Below, piece by piece: positions 33,393-45,358 of a DNA stretch of 64,000 nt (position 1 is its first letter; every line of letters begins with the position of its first letter). The translations under genes and the position numbers were made by a program. Origin of the DNA: Fonsecaea monophora. Taxonomy: Eukaryota; Ascomycota; Eurotiomycetes; Chaetothyriales; Herpotrichiellaceae. Below the pieces are notes generated by a model, which saw only the letters and a program-made list of their open reading frames with translations, ran no database searches and was not told the origin of the DNA. The stretch spans positions 62,001-126,000 of the forward strand of contig NW_019174021.1 of NCBI RefSeq assembly GCF_001642475.1, given 5' to 3'.

Positions 33393-34037
33393 ATGGCAGA
33401 TCTAGGGGATGTTGTCAGCACAAAGAGCAGCATGCAGACATTGGTGACTTGGTATCTTGACTACATGAGGTCCACGGCATTTCTCATGCGCCAACCTTTC
33501 TTGCCCAGCCTTCATGGCTTTACTTGTACAATTGCACAACTTCTACCTCTAGATGACATGGAGCTTTCACCCACCATGTCTTGTGTAACTCACCCTCCAC
33601 CACACAAGCTTCGTGCAAGGGTCTGAACTGGAGCCTCTGTTAGGTGGTTAACGTGAGGATGGACGAGGTTCGCAAAGGCTTCCTCTCGTCTTGAGTTGAG
33701 TCAATGAACTTGTATGGCTGAAGACACGATTTCTTTGTAAAGGCTTTGGTCAGGCTTACCACAAGCACTGACATACCATAAAGTAACCGGCTGCAAATGC
33801 TATTCTTTGGCCTCTGTGTCTCTATAGCCTTTCAATTACTAAGAACCGTCGTAGCATTCAAATTCCCGAGTTGAGTTGAAGAAGTCGGCAAAACTACCAG
33901 TTACGGTGTGTCTACATAAAGCCGCGCATTCTCTCAAATTGTTTTGCCTGTAGCTTTTTCGGCGCATTAGTACATGTTGAATGCCTGACAGCTTATTTCC
34001 TCGGCAAGTACAGGTTACTCTCCTATAAGTTACAATT
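33393..34037. other. Intergenic, LTN1 to PPM1
   Basis: About 645 bp with the listerin 3' UTR and the methyltransferase promoter. An ORF starting directly after the LTN1 stop has no recognisable content. Confidence 0.5.
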
Positions 34038-35216
34038 ATGTCCGCGCCGGCTATCCCAAACCTCAACTCTCTTCGCAGAGGGGGCCAACGTGGCCGGGGG
34101 AGGGGTCGAGCAGATCACAATACACAGGCGGGTGTCGGCCAAGGATCAGGTCGCAACCAAATTCATCACGATGAGATTGTGCAAAACACGGATATCGACG
34201 CTGCGACCTCTCGACAAAGCGCCGTAGATGCTGGGTACCTCGAAGACCCATTCTCTGCGCTATTGCACACTGGGGGTCCTGTCTCAAGACGATTACCACT
34301 CATGAATAGAGGTAGGTCTCTGGCTGCGAACATGGTCCATGTCCTCAATTTACCGGCTACAGGAACTTATGTCAGGACGATGAGCATTGACCGCATCGTC
34401 GACACTTTCCTATCTTCGGCAGGAGAGGGGCGCAAGCAGATCATCTCCTTAGGAGCCGGCAGTGACACCCGATATTTTCGCTTGAGGCAGAAACGCCGGA
34501 AAGGTGACGTGGTCTACCACGAACTCGACTTCGAAGCCAACACAAGGCGAAAGATCACCCAACTGCGCAGCCCAAGCTTCGAAGCCGCGGCCAAGCAATT
34601 GGCTGAGGTAGATACGCGAGGAGCAGACGTGCAGGTTTCCCACGACGCGGCTGCGTTGGTCTCCTCTGACTACCTCGTCCATCCTCAGGACCTCCGATAT
34701 CTCCCACAGAAGGAAGGATTGCTAACTGGCATGGACATCACTCTTCCCACCTTGATAATTTCAGAATGCTGTCTCGTCTACTTGCCACCTGAGGGTGCCG
34801 ACGCGGTACTGAATTACTTCTCAAAGCTATTTCCGGAAACGACACCTCTAGCCATCGCTATCTATGAGCCTATCCGTCCACATGACCCGTTCGGTAAGAC
34901 CATGGTAAGCAATCTGATGGGTCGAGGGATACAACTGCAGACTCTGGAGAAGTATGCTGGTCTGGAGGAGCAGAGAAGACGGCTGAGAACATTTGGGTAT
35001 GGGGAAGGCTCTGGCGGAGGTGCACAGGCCGCGGACATAGACTTCATTTGGCAAAGATGGATAACACTGGAGGAAAAGGAACGCGTTGAAGGCTTGGAGT
35101 GGATGGATGAGGTGGAGGAATTCGTCCTTCTTGCCAAACACTATTGCATCTGCTGGGGTTGGAAAGCGTTTGAAGAGGAGTCCCCTTGGAAGGATTTACC
35201 CGCGCCGACGTCTTAA
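34038..35216 (+). CDS. PPM1: Leucine carboxyl methyltransferase 1 (PP2A methyltransferase)
   Basis: Intronless 392-aa LCMT1/Ppm1 enzyme that methylates the C-terminal Leu of PP2A catalytic subunits using SAM and so favours regulatory-subunit binding. A Gly/Arg-rich N-terminal stretch (RRGGQRGRGRGRAD, residues 13-26) precedes the fold. Family landmarks: DAGYLEDPF, the SAM-binding IISLGAGSDTRYFRL (about 134-148), VVYHELDFEANTRRK, TLIISECCLVYLPPEGAD and AIYEPIRPHDPFGKTM. The C-terminal HYCICWGWKAF matches the conserved end of the family. The RGG-type N-terminus is longer than in yeast and may bind RNA or be a methylation target (inference). It stands alone, with long intergenic regions on both sides. 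Confidence 0.95.
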   Translation: MSAPAIPNLNSLRRGGQRGRGRGRADHNTQAGVGQGSGRNQIHHDEIVQNTDIDAATSRQSAVDAGYLEDPFSALLHTGGPVSRRLPLMNRGRSLAANMVHVLNLPATGTYVRTMSIDRIVDTFLSSAGEGRKQIISLGAGSDTRYFRLRQKRRKGDVVYHELDFEANTRRKITQLRSPSFEAAAKQLAEVDTRGADVQVSHDAAALVSSDYLVHPQDLRYLPQKEGLLTGMDITLPTLIISECCLVYLPPEGADAVLNYFSKLFPETTPLAIAIYEPIRPHDPFGKTMVSNLMGRGIQLQTLEKYAGLEEQRRRLRTFGYGEGSGGGAQAADIDFIWQRWITLEEKERVEGLEWMDEVEEFVLLAKHYCICWGWKAFEEESPWKDLPAPTS

Positions 35217-36564
35217 GTGGACGTGTTGATCACATTTCTGCTCGAGATCACTCGATTCTATGAAGGACTGATGTCATTGAATCCATGACGAATACCCAAA
35301 GCAGAGCATTTAGTCGTATGTACTCAATATACCTTGGTGTAGAGTTTCCAATGGATGGGGCGCAAACAAGTGTCTATCACGTGCACCTCCACTTCCAAAC
35401 TGCGGCCTCGGCACTTGCCTGCGCTCCTCATCAACTTACCATCCCCAAATCGTTGTGGTTGTCCAAAATATTTCTGAGATCGACATACCGCGATAGCGCC
35501 CATTCCACTGATGGACAGCCCTCTGGCCCTCGAAAACTACCTACCTACATATGAGACTCACTCCACAGACGCTGGCTGGAACGACAAGCCGTGGCGTAAC
35601 TCGCTCCAATTTTAATCCCCGCCCCAGCAACAATCAACCAAAACAATCAGTGTTTCTGTGCGAGGAAACTTATCAACCCTGTGGGTCAACGAATTTCTGT
35701 ACCTACTTGTTAGGTAGAACGAGCACCAAAGTCAAACGGTGCCTAGGTCACTAGTTGTAACAGTTGTTTCCAACGAAGTTCCTACAACAAGTGATGCAAG
35801 ATTCCCGCGACTGTTCTCGCCCCCTGAGCAAGGACTTTACTCCTCGAATCTGGACCGAGGAAAAGAGTGTCCAATAATGACTGCAGGAATCAACGAGATT
35901 GCCAGCCAACATTCCTGGCAAAACGAAGTCGCATCGCACAGCAACGACCCTGTAGGCGAAATGTGCCTCTGGTTGATTTCCCCATGACGATTCGATAAGA
36001 CAGATCACTCCCAGGCATTCACCTCGAGTCGGAGGATTTCTGATTCGTGCCGTGAGATTGACAATGCTCCTAAGTGGACTGGGGGGAACGCGATGTGAGG
36101 GTTGGCGCCCTGACCTTTCCCCATTCACAAAACAAACAGTCTAAATGTGGGCCTACTCCAAACTATCTGGGCCTGTCCTGTGGGCCAGCAATGCGCCAGC
36201 CTTGCATGGCTTCAGAGTGGCTCTGCCCCGGGCCAGGCCAGCGTCACGGGCAATTTGCCTTTCTGGAGCTTGATCTACATCTCATTTGCCGCATCGACAT
36301 AGCTTGGACTTCTTTCTCGTTGTCTACTTGTATTGTATCCTTTTTTTTGCTTTTGTGTCTGCGCTCGTCGTCGTTGGGGTCGTTGTTCGTCGTCTTTCGC
36401 TATCGCGCGCTCTGCGAGCACTCACGTTCCTTACCAAAACAACTGACCCCTAGTCACTCATTTACGAGTCCTTATCGGCGCTGGCGAAAGCTCTCGAGGT
36501 GTCGCAAGGCGATGCTCATGCGTGAATAATTATAGCAGACGATCTCGCTGAACGCGAACCAACC
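35217..36564. other. Intergenic, PPM1 to SUN-family gene
   Basis: About 1.35 kb. The part close to 36564 is pyrimidine-rich and probably a leader of the highly expressed wall-protein gene. Frames of up to 151 codons lack motifs. Confidence 0.5.
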
Positions 36565-38146
36565 ATGCGCAAACGGACAATTACCTCGAGCGCAAGCGCT
36601 CTACTATTTCTCATCGCTTCTCTCGTCAGCGCGAAACACAATGGAGTTCATGAACACCTCGAAGCCCTTCACAAACGGCATCGCGCAACTCGCGAGCTAG
36701 CCGCCAGGTCAACAGCTGAGGATGGAGAACAAGGGGTGGAAGTAAGATCAATTCCAGAGAGTGCAACATCTGCGATCAGTTTGGAAAAGCGACAGGCGCA
36801 ATGTGCTTTTCCCACGGACGCTGGTTTGGTCCCAGTTACTCCAGGGAATAAGAATGGCGGATGGGCTATGAGCCCGGACCAGCCCTGCACGCCAGGAAAC
36901 TACTGCCCTTACGCTTGTCCTGCTGGTCAAGTGTCGGTGCAATGGGATCCGAGCGCGACATCCTACTCATACCCCAAGTCAATGGTTAGTTGCTCCTTCT
37001 GGGATGAGAGCGAATTGTGCTGACCGGACTCAGAATGGTGGCTTGTTCTGCGATCAGAACGGCAACATACAGAAACCATTTCCCAACAAACCCTACTGTC
37101 AGGCTACTAGTTCCAACATCGGCGTCCAGAACAATGCAGGTGGCGTCGTAGCATTCTGCCAGACTGTGCTTCCTGGAAATGAAGCTATGCTGATTCCCAC
37201 CTCCGTCACCGACTATGCAACTCTCGCCGTACCCGATCCCAGCTACTGGTGTGAAACTGCAGCGCATTATTATATCAACCCGCCTGGTATCAGCACAGAT
37301 CAAGCTTGCGTGTGGGGTACCAATAATGATCCCTGGGGCAATTGGTCTCCATACGTCGCCGGAGCCAACGCGGATTCCTCAGGGAACACATTCATCAAGC
37401 TCGGGTGGAATCCCATCTACCTTGAACCAACTACACCTTTCCGCAACCAAATGCCAGATTGGGGTGTCAAAATCGATTGTCCCAATGGCGGATGCACAGG
37501 TCTACCGTGCGAAATCGATCCGACTCAAAACAAGGTCAATGGAATGGTTGGTTCGTCAAGCACGGGAGCAGGAGGTGGTGCCTTTTGCGTGGTGACAGTT
37601 GCGAAGGGCTCTACCGCCAACTTTGTAGTCTTCAATGCGGGAGGTGACACCAGTGGCAGTAACAGCCATGGAGGCTCGGGCTGGTCATCTACTCCTTCGG
37701 GTGGCAACAATGCCGGACAATTCTTCCAAACTACTAGCTCCTGGCAATCACCGACAGATTCTCAATCGTCCTCATCTAGCGAAGCATCGACCTCTTCAAT
37801 CGCATCTTCTACAGGCTCCTGGACTTATCAATCGGTTGTAACGACAAGCTCTGCTCCTACGGCATCGGCTTCGACCGGACATAGCACAACCATCGGCGGC
37901 TCTTATGGACTGCCCACTCACTCTCCGTATTACTCGTTGTTCAACCACACCACCTACGCGGCTCCCACAGAAGGAGCTACTGGAGGAGCCATCGAAACCA
38001 CCGTTGAAGCTACGGCAATCCCTTCAGGTCCAGCCTCGTCAACCGTCGCTCCTATCTTGCCTGCCACTGGTGGCTCCTCGACGATCAAACTCTCTCTTGC
38101 TAGCCTCTTCTCGGCCTTAGCAGTATACGCAGCCGTCATAGTATGA
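36565..38146 (+). CDS. SUN-family cell wall protein (GH132-type)
   Basis: Two exons, 36565-36984 and 37034-38146 (49-nt intron, phase 0), encode 510 aa. Residues 1-23 are a signal peptide. A propeptide with dibasic sites (LHKRHRA; LEKRQAQC near 75) suggests Kex2 processing. The SUN domain begins QCAFPTDAGLVPV and contains the conserved Cys pattern CTPGNYCPYACPAGQ, NGGLFCDQNGN, KPYCQATSS and YWCETAAHYYINPPG. Yeast Sim1/Uth1/Sun4 and Aspergillus SunA share it and act in beta-glucan remodelling, septation and wall biogenesis. After residue about 340 comes a Ser/Thr-rich region and a hydrophobic C-terminus (LSLASLFSALAVYAAVIV), consistent with a GPI anchor. That anchor is not typical of yeast SUN proteins but is seen in some filamentous relatives. 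Confidence 0.9.
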
Positions 38147-39103
38147 CACCCACGCGCTCTCCAACGTTCTGTGGTTTGATCTCGCACGGGCAAGAGAGCT
38201 CCGGGTCATTCTATGGAACCTGAACACTAGTGCAGCTGGTCTTGCAGACCTGATTCCGACCATCGACTCGGCTGGACGATCTGACCACATCTCTTCACTT
38301 CTTCCTGGAACTTTTCGACTGAAACTTTGCTGCTTTTTTCGCAAGGAGAACATATTTTCATGTCCGTATCATTCTGGTAATGCCGGCAAAGGGGCGTCGC
38401 ATTGGGATTGCTGCCTGCTCGCCCGGGACATTTTTTTGTTGATAGTGCCGCAACCTCAGAGTATCTACGGTTTGGAGACCCTGTTCTAACGATGTCCACG
38501 TCTGTTTGCTGCGAGTTCATGTTGGGACATAAGTATCGAGGCGGGCTTTGAGGAAGAGTTGATCGTCCGAGATTAGCACTTGGCAGGTGAGAATATCAAA
38601 CGTTTGACGTTTGACGTTTGGCTATGTGGGCTGGGGAGGGGGGGGTACATAGTTGATTTCCAATCAGATCTGTTTGATACCCGTGTTACTCGCGAACAAC
38701 GAACATTCTACCGAGTAGTTGAACATCCACCACGGGATTGGTGCACCCAGTAGGTGTCTATGAAAACTGTCATCGTCCTCAGGGGAGACTACTAGGTAGA
38801 TTCATACTGAAAATACTTGGATATAACCCATCTTATCTCTCAGGAACGCCAGGCCGGCCTGAAGGAAGATAGGGAAAGTCTTGTTTTCTTCTCGCGGAGA
38901 ATATCAACTTGGATTGTTTCACTTTTCACGTATAAAGACCAAATTGCCTAGCTCCCCCTATTATAAAGGTTTCCAAGGAAATGAGAAGTAATTAATGTTC
39001 AGAAAAAACTCAGTTGCTTCGGTATTTCTATGTGTTAAGGCTCCATTTAATTTGTGTAATTTGAATCCCAGAGAGAAAAAAGGCAACCCACTGCTTTGCC
39101 AGG
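38147..39103. other. Intergenic, convergent SUN and WGDW-protein genes
   Basis: About 960 bp, AT-rich toward the right. It holds a CAAACGTTTG palindrome followed by two further ACGTTTG units (38597-38620). No gene is seen. Confidence 0.5.
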
Positions 39104-42100
39104 CTAGAGACCAGATAGGCCGTTTGTCAACGGCAAATCCACACACTCGCTGATCGCTCCTCCAGTCACCGACTGCTCGAGAGTACCCTGCTTCAATATG
39201 TCCAATCCCGCATCAAAGTCCTGGACAACAAAGACTTTACTGGGGGTGCTGCCATCCGCGTAATTGCACAGCACGGTCCAGTACTCGTTGCCTTGGGTGT
39301 CCATGGCCACAAAGACGCTGTCGAGCGCTCCATCATTCGTGCCATCGTCGACGAGGAACGGTACCAATCCAACAATCTCAGAGGAGATGGGGATGTGCTC
39401 GGAATCGCCAAGGCGGAGGCGCGAGACGCCGTAGTTGGTCATCTCCGGTGAGTAGTAGAACAGGGTGCGACCTTGACTGTCGCCCACGATGACTTCGTCA
39501 AACACCTGGAACAAAGCACTACCGTAGGTTTCGGAGTTAATGTCCTGAATGCGCAGATTACCGTCGTCGTCAGCCGCAAGGTTGTATTGTAGTCCTATAT
39601 CGGAGATGATAGTGTAGTTGTAGTCCGGTCCAGACTGCACTGAATCCTCGAGGTCTAGCGGTGTCGTGAAGTTGGACGACGTATCATCCAAGAAATCCGA
39701 GACCTGGGAAGGGAAGTTGTACTCGTCTGAGTCGTCAACGCCGTCACCATCTCCGTCAACCGCAATGTCGATGTCCGGGAAAGGATCAGTGCCGGCTGCG
39801 TACTGGGACAGCGTCAGCAGCGAATCGCTGTCGTAATCGTAGCTGCCCTCAATAGTAGTTGTGTTATCAGATTGACGCTTCTTGATTCCCGAGAGAGTCA
39901 AGCATTTGGTCGCCAAATTGAGTTTATATGGGCTTAGCAACTGTTTATCCTTGGTCTTATACTTCTCCTTCCCGAAGAGTTTGGCCACCGCATTTGCCTT
40001 GAGCTCGTGCTGCAGGTTGATGTAGAAGTTGATGCCAGTGCAAGTCTTGTTCGTTGAAGCACCGTTAGTGGCTCCGTTGGCCGTAGAGTTGACACCGCCG
40101 GAAAAGGTGCCGTTGGAGAGACTGACTTCGGCTTGGAAGGTTGCACCGGCGTGCAGCGACGGGACACTGGTGACGGCAACCTCGGCAGTGAACTTGGCGT
40201 TGGCAATGTCCAGACCAAATGCTAGACCGATCGGGAGCGCAACGTAGGTATCCATGATGATCTCGCCCTTGGCTTTGAAGGTTGGCTCGAATTGTGGTTG
40301 CCAGGTCGGTGTCTGTGAATTGCCAGAGTTTACCAGGTCTATGACTGCACGAGCATTGGCAACCTTTACTGTGCCGCCCACGAGGATTTGACCGGTAGCG
40401 TTGAACGTAAAACCAGCTTCGGCATCGAGGGTGATGTATGGTCCAATAGTGATGATGTTAGGGACTGAGAGACCTGGAATACCCTGAGTGAAAAGTCGCA
40501 CGCTCTTTTTGTCGGCATAGTTGACCTCAGCCGCTACGCCCAAGTTGACGCCTGCTTCCAGATTTCCCAACATCTCAAGTTGGCCCATGGTTAGGCCCTT
40601 GGTGATATGGAAAGCCGCGCGACCTGCCACCTTCAAGGTTCCCGTTACTCCGCAAGAAACACAGTAGACGTGGAAGTGATCATTCTCCCAGATCTTGATG
40701 GCATTGAGTGGTTTGTCGCTGTCATCTTTGAAAAAGTCCTGCTGCACGTACTTGACCTGAGTCGCGTTGGGGATGGTAAAGGTTTTGTTCAATTGGTATT
40801 CGTGAGGGCTGCCATCCACCCACGATTTGATGTCAGATGCCTTGGAGACAACCTTTTTGGCAAAGCCGACAATCTTGTCCTTGAATGATGACTTCTTCTT
40901 GGCACCTTGATCTTTGGATGCCTGCCTCAGTCGTTAGTCTATGCAAGGGGCTTGTCTCGGTGTTTCTGGGTTCTGAACTTACAACTGCGCCCTTTTTGCG
41001 AATATCTGAAACGACAGCGTTACTTCGACTTCGCGTGGTGGTGGCACGCTTTCTAAGGGACCTCTTCTTGGAGCTTTGTTCAAAAAAGTCCCCGTCATCG
41101 GTGTAGATGTCAACATCATCGTCGCTGTCCTCGTCGTCGGCGTCATCGTCAAAGATTCCGTCGGCGTCGTCGTTGTAGTCATCCTCGTCGTCATAATCAT
41201 CCCAGTTATAGTCATCCAGGCCACCAGCAAATTCACTGAGGTCTTTCTGGAAGTCCGATTCCTCCCATACGATGTATCCCAGGGCATCATCAAGTTGTTC
41301 GTCGAATGAATCGCTATCGTCAGTGCCTGTAGGCAGGGATGTTGACGCAGCACTCGTCGTTGACGTGGCGCCTGAACCAGAGTATCCCTTGCTGGTTGTT
41401 GAAGATATTCCAACCGAGCCAGGATATCCTTTGCTGGTAGTGGAATGGCTTCCACCTGGACCCGTGTAGGACACTGTTGTTGACACACTTCCAGTCGGCC
41501 TAGTCGAGGAGTGCTGATAGGTACCCCACTCGAGGTCGAAACTCTCAGCCACATAGTTGAGATCCACGGGCTTCACGTTACAAGTGGCTGTAGATGTAGC
41601 AGAGTTGAATCTCACTGACGAGGTCAAATAATACACATAGTGGCCATCATCGGATCCCTCAGTGGTTGCGAGGACGAACCAAGTGCCATCAGCAGGCCAT
41701 GATTTGGTTGCGTAGCTGTAGGCTTGTTGAGAGACAAAGACAACGGTCAATGACGATCCAGATACGGTAACTGTCACAAAGGCCGAATGGTCAAGCACGA
41801 CAGTGGGATACTGAAAGGTTGTTCCAGCCGAAACGTAGAGAGACCCGGACGAGATACCAGAGTTGGGAGCACCCTGGGCAAAGAACAGATTCTTTGCGCT
41901 GCCCGGCCTCAGGTGCGAGAGATCTTGGTCATTGTGTGAAGGGCGGAAGCCAGGTGTCAAAGTGTGAATTGGTGCTGGAGCCGAAACAATTGCTGGACGC
42001 CCGCCAGAATTTCCAGAAGAGTATGACCATCCTCCAGGGGAACCACCAGACGAAGACCCACCCGCAGATGAACCGCCTGAGCCAGAATGGCCGCTGCTTT

Positions 42101-42452
42101 CCCAATCGCCCCAACCACTTGATCCTCCATTACCACCGAAGTGGCCCGAGGAAGAGCCATCTCCATGAGGGAGCCAGTCTCCCCAATGCACATCTGGTGC
42201 GCTGTGCGTGTACGTCGTACTCACTGAGGTTGTGCTCTTAGAAGTAGTGGTCGAAGTGGTCGTAGTGATTGTAGAGGTGGTCTTCTTGGTGGACGCGGTC
42301 CAGTCTCCCCACGAAGGGTCAGTCTTGACTGTGGAAGGTATAGCAGAGGTGGTCGCCGTCGTTGTGCTTGGAGTGGTCCATTCGTCCCAACCCGCTGGCG
42401 AAGCAGCTGCCAGGGAGAGAGTGAGGGCAGATACGAAGAGGTGCGCGGCCAT
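39104..42452 (-). CDS. Large secreted Ser/Thr-rich surface protein with WGDW repeats
   Basis: Two exons, 40983-42452 and 39104-40921 (61-nt intron, phase 0), encode 1,095 aa. Residues 1-18 are a signal peptide. Four W-x-x-W tetrads follow: WDEW at 22, WGDW at 48, 90 and 114, separated by Thr/Ser-rich linkers. Next come a Gly/Ser-rich stretch, a beta-rich domain (about 190-335), another Ser/Thr linker, a very acidic Asp tract (about 405-465) and a basic SKKRSLRKRA segment that could be a Kex2 site. The second exon encodes a second beta-rich domain (about 530-770) and a C-terminal part with DGDGDGVDDSDE (about 875), resembling a calcium-binding thrombospondin type-3 or dockerin-like loop. I think the two domains correspond to fungal DUF7029/DUF7223-type regions, from memory. 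A wall or adhesion role is inferred. Confidence 0.8.
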
Positions 42453-45358
42453 ATTGATGTTAGGGTAGTATCAGGTATAAACAAGAACAAAGAAAAAAGA
42501 GCGGTCGACCCGAATGGGGTCAGTAATGAGTGACTAGAAACAGCAAAAAGATCGAAAGCAACAGCACAAACGAAGGACTGGACTGGAGAGAAGTGCTCAC
42601 CGTTCACACCTACCATCGTATGGGAGGTGTATGTTATATACAGAACCCCTAGAGCGAACAGAATTTTGAGTTTTGAGCGGGCATGTTCCTCACGCGCTCG
42701 ACTTTTGGTGGAGTTTCGACTTGGACTCATTCAATGCCGGATTGGGATGGCAATCTGGAGCTCAGGTGAAGTCGACGAAGCCTCATAACAAGATGGCTTA
42801 GTCCATCTCGACCATCGAGATGCAAATAAGCCACGGGGCAAAGCTTTCGGCAAGATTGTGTATGGTTCGCTTGCTGCACGTGGCGGCGAAGGGTTCTCAT
42901 TCTCGGCCTCGCCGAGTCATGCTAGGCTGCGGGCAGTACACTGGCGAGCCAATAGATCCAGTCATCGAATAGGAAAACAATACTGGGTGGACGTTTGAGG
43001 GGCTTCGAAGATTGGTAGGCCTTCCAGAAGTGGAAGCGCCAGGGGTGCTGCCTGACACAACGGGGAGCTACTGTCCTCATAGAAGCATAGTGAATGGCGG
43101 ATAGACTAGCGAAAAGGAGATTGATGAACAGCCTTGCGTCGTGCGCACCTGCGCTGGGCTTGCGCGCCATGGTCGGTTGGCCGTGAGTTCACTTAGTCTC
43201 GGTCTGGACTTCTTGAATCCTCTGGCTGAGTCCAGACCGTGGATGGAGTGGGCCATAAGATGAGACAGTCGGTAAGCCACCAGTATTGTTGACATGCTTT
43301 TTCGGGATAAGCATTTTGCCTTGATGAGGTACAATGGACTGCGCACACTCTCGTCGAGATCTTCCGTGGAGGCAGCTGGAGACAGTTTCGAGCGGTGGGA
43401 GAAATGGCTGACGAGGTACACGAAGTTCTGGTGAAGTCGAAATAGGGCTAATCACAATGTCACGTGGCAATCGCGAACTGGCGTAAGCGAAAAAGGGGAT
43501 TCAGCACGTGATGTGGCTGGCTGGCCTTTGCATCGAGAACAAGAAAACCGTTCAAGTGCCTCCACAAACAGAAAATGCCTAATGTCGCACCAACTACCGA
43601 GGCGCGCACCAAAAGTATTGTTAACGCTCAGAGAATGACGAGATGATCAAAAGACGATAGACTTTATTTTCGTTGCCCCTTACAACGGTCCCGGGAGATA
43701 TCGGAGCTCAATACTTAACGCCTATAGCGCCTAGCGAGACTGGAAATATAGGTTAGGCGGCCGCCTATTAGATCTGACTTATAGCTAAGAGATAGGTAAG
43801 AGTGCCTACAAGCTCAGAAAATCTCCTTTCATAGTAAGTAATATGTGTCATTTGAACTAGCGTAAACAGTACTTTTGGTGCGCGCCCTCGTACCTCGTAG
43901 AAGTACCACCACTACCGAGTTCCGCTAACTCCTTACCAGCGGCCCTTAGTTTAGGTACAATTCAGCTTCAGCCTCTCACGCCTCCAAAGAATGAGTGCAG
44001 GGGTAAGGGGTAACCGACACCGCCTTCTGACCTATGAACAGAGTGAGAAAGAGGCATCGAAGGGTAGTGTCCACAGGAGCGGAGCAGGTGATACAATATG
44101 GCAAATTTGATATTGCCATCCAGCACACCCTCACGAATATTCTGTGCCTGTGGCTGATACAATGGTCTTGAGTTATCAACGAAATCTCGGCCAGTTGAGT
44201 GATTTTTCATGTACATGCGTGGTGGGCTGGCCCTTCTAAAAAGATCACAATCGCATGCCCAACATCTTCATTTCTCTATGGCGAGGTCTGCACCTTTCTT
44301 ACACTAACACTTTTGTACACCCTACTTGAGCGTCCATGAGGCTGTCGGACGAAAGTGAAATACATTCACTCTCCTCCAATCAATGTCAGCAAACGTCCAT
44401 CGACGCGGCCTATGGTTCGAGATCATACTGTGTGTCCTTCGCCTGGCCCTGAGCTGCTCGCTTCAGATGTCCTCGAAGAATTTCAAGCATGTCGATGACG
44501 TCTGATCACTCGCTCCCTACCAGTTACTGGTCACAAGTTCCGTCGCTGTGCTGGACGATGCCATAGAACATTCACCGAGGCCGTCTTGAAAGTCGACCGG
44601 CTATTCTTTCGTGAACAGATGGCATTGACAAAGGAGTGGATATTGTCTGCTCGGTTTCTTGAGGCCTCTGCACCTGTCATCAATAGTTTGGCTCTGCGAT
44701 ACATTTTCTCTCTGGCCGTCTGCAGGATGTGGGTGTATCACCTTCGTCTCAGCATACAAGGAAGTAGAGATAGAAAGCCTCCAACTGCAGGCCATTTGAT
44801 TCTGGGAATGAGTATATCACCCGTGAAGAATTTCCTTTGTATTTTGGCCGGATATTCGCCTCGCTTTCCTTTCATTCGTATATTTACCTGTGGCTCTGCT
44901 CTATGGTTCACGGACGATGTCTTGTATGGTCCTAGAATTTTAAGAATAGCATGCATACTATGCCTTAAGTGCTCCTGAATCTCAAAACCTACCCTCGTCA
45001 GGACCAGCAGACTGACCCGGATAAGGTATTTTAAGGCCTGATTTTAGAATTTCCATTTTAGGTGAACGATATGTATTATTAACCCCCGGCTTGGGGCACC
45101 CCCTCCATGTCCCTGATGATCGTCCCATCTTATCCCCCACCTTTCACACCCGACACTGCGCGACAGACACAACTCACCCACCACTTTCAACAACACCCGA
45201 TCAATCATTTGTATTCTTGCAGCAACACACTCGCTAAAAAATAATATTCATTACACCGAGTCTTGCTGTCCTATCCCTTCTCATCCGGGCCTCAACCCGA
45301 ATCTCCTTCACGCCCGAACAAGGTTTCCAGAACGCCCAGGTCGTGCGGCTAAATAAAG
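42453..45358. other. Gene-poor region with a MITE-like element
   Basis: About 2.9 kb without a supportable gene. It holds the promoter of the WGDW-protein gene at the left, the inverted-repeat element at 43597-43890, and the IST1 leader at the right (an ACACTCGC- and CACCC-rich stretch from about 45120). Frames at 42922-43421 and 44586-44978 have non-ATG or late starts and no motif. Confidence 0.55.
43597..43890. mobile_element. MITE-like element with 32-bp terminal inverted repeats, TA-flanked
   Basis: The left end (43597-43628) and the reverse complement of the right end (43859-43890) agree at 27 of 32 positions, and at 26 of 28 over the inner core containing GGCGCGCACCAAAAGTA. Both ends are directly flanked by TA (43595-43596 and 43891-43892), as expected for Tc1/mariner-type insertion. 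The 294-bp body has no ORF, so mobility would need a transposase elsewhere. A 9-bp repeat ACTACCGAG also occurs at 43593 and 43911, but the right copy is 20 bp outside the inverted repeat. Confidence 0.65.

Noticed and set aside
36074..36529. 151-codon ORF directly upstream of the SUN-family gene
   Set aside because: No motif; position and pyrimidine content fit promoter and 5' leader of the SUN gene.
41076..41309. Plus-strand Val/Ile-rich ORF
   Set aside because: Complement of the Asp-rich tract of the WGDW protein; not a gene.
42922..43421. Overlapping minus-strand ORFs left of the MITE-like element
   Set aside because: Several frames overlap, none with an ATG giving a plausible protein; no transposase motif is present.
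44586..44978. 130-codon plus-strand ORF in the gene-poor region
   Set aside because: It begins at TTG, later ATGs leave a short hydrophobic fragment, and no family is recognisable. It could be a very old relic.
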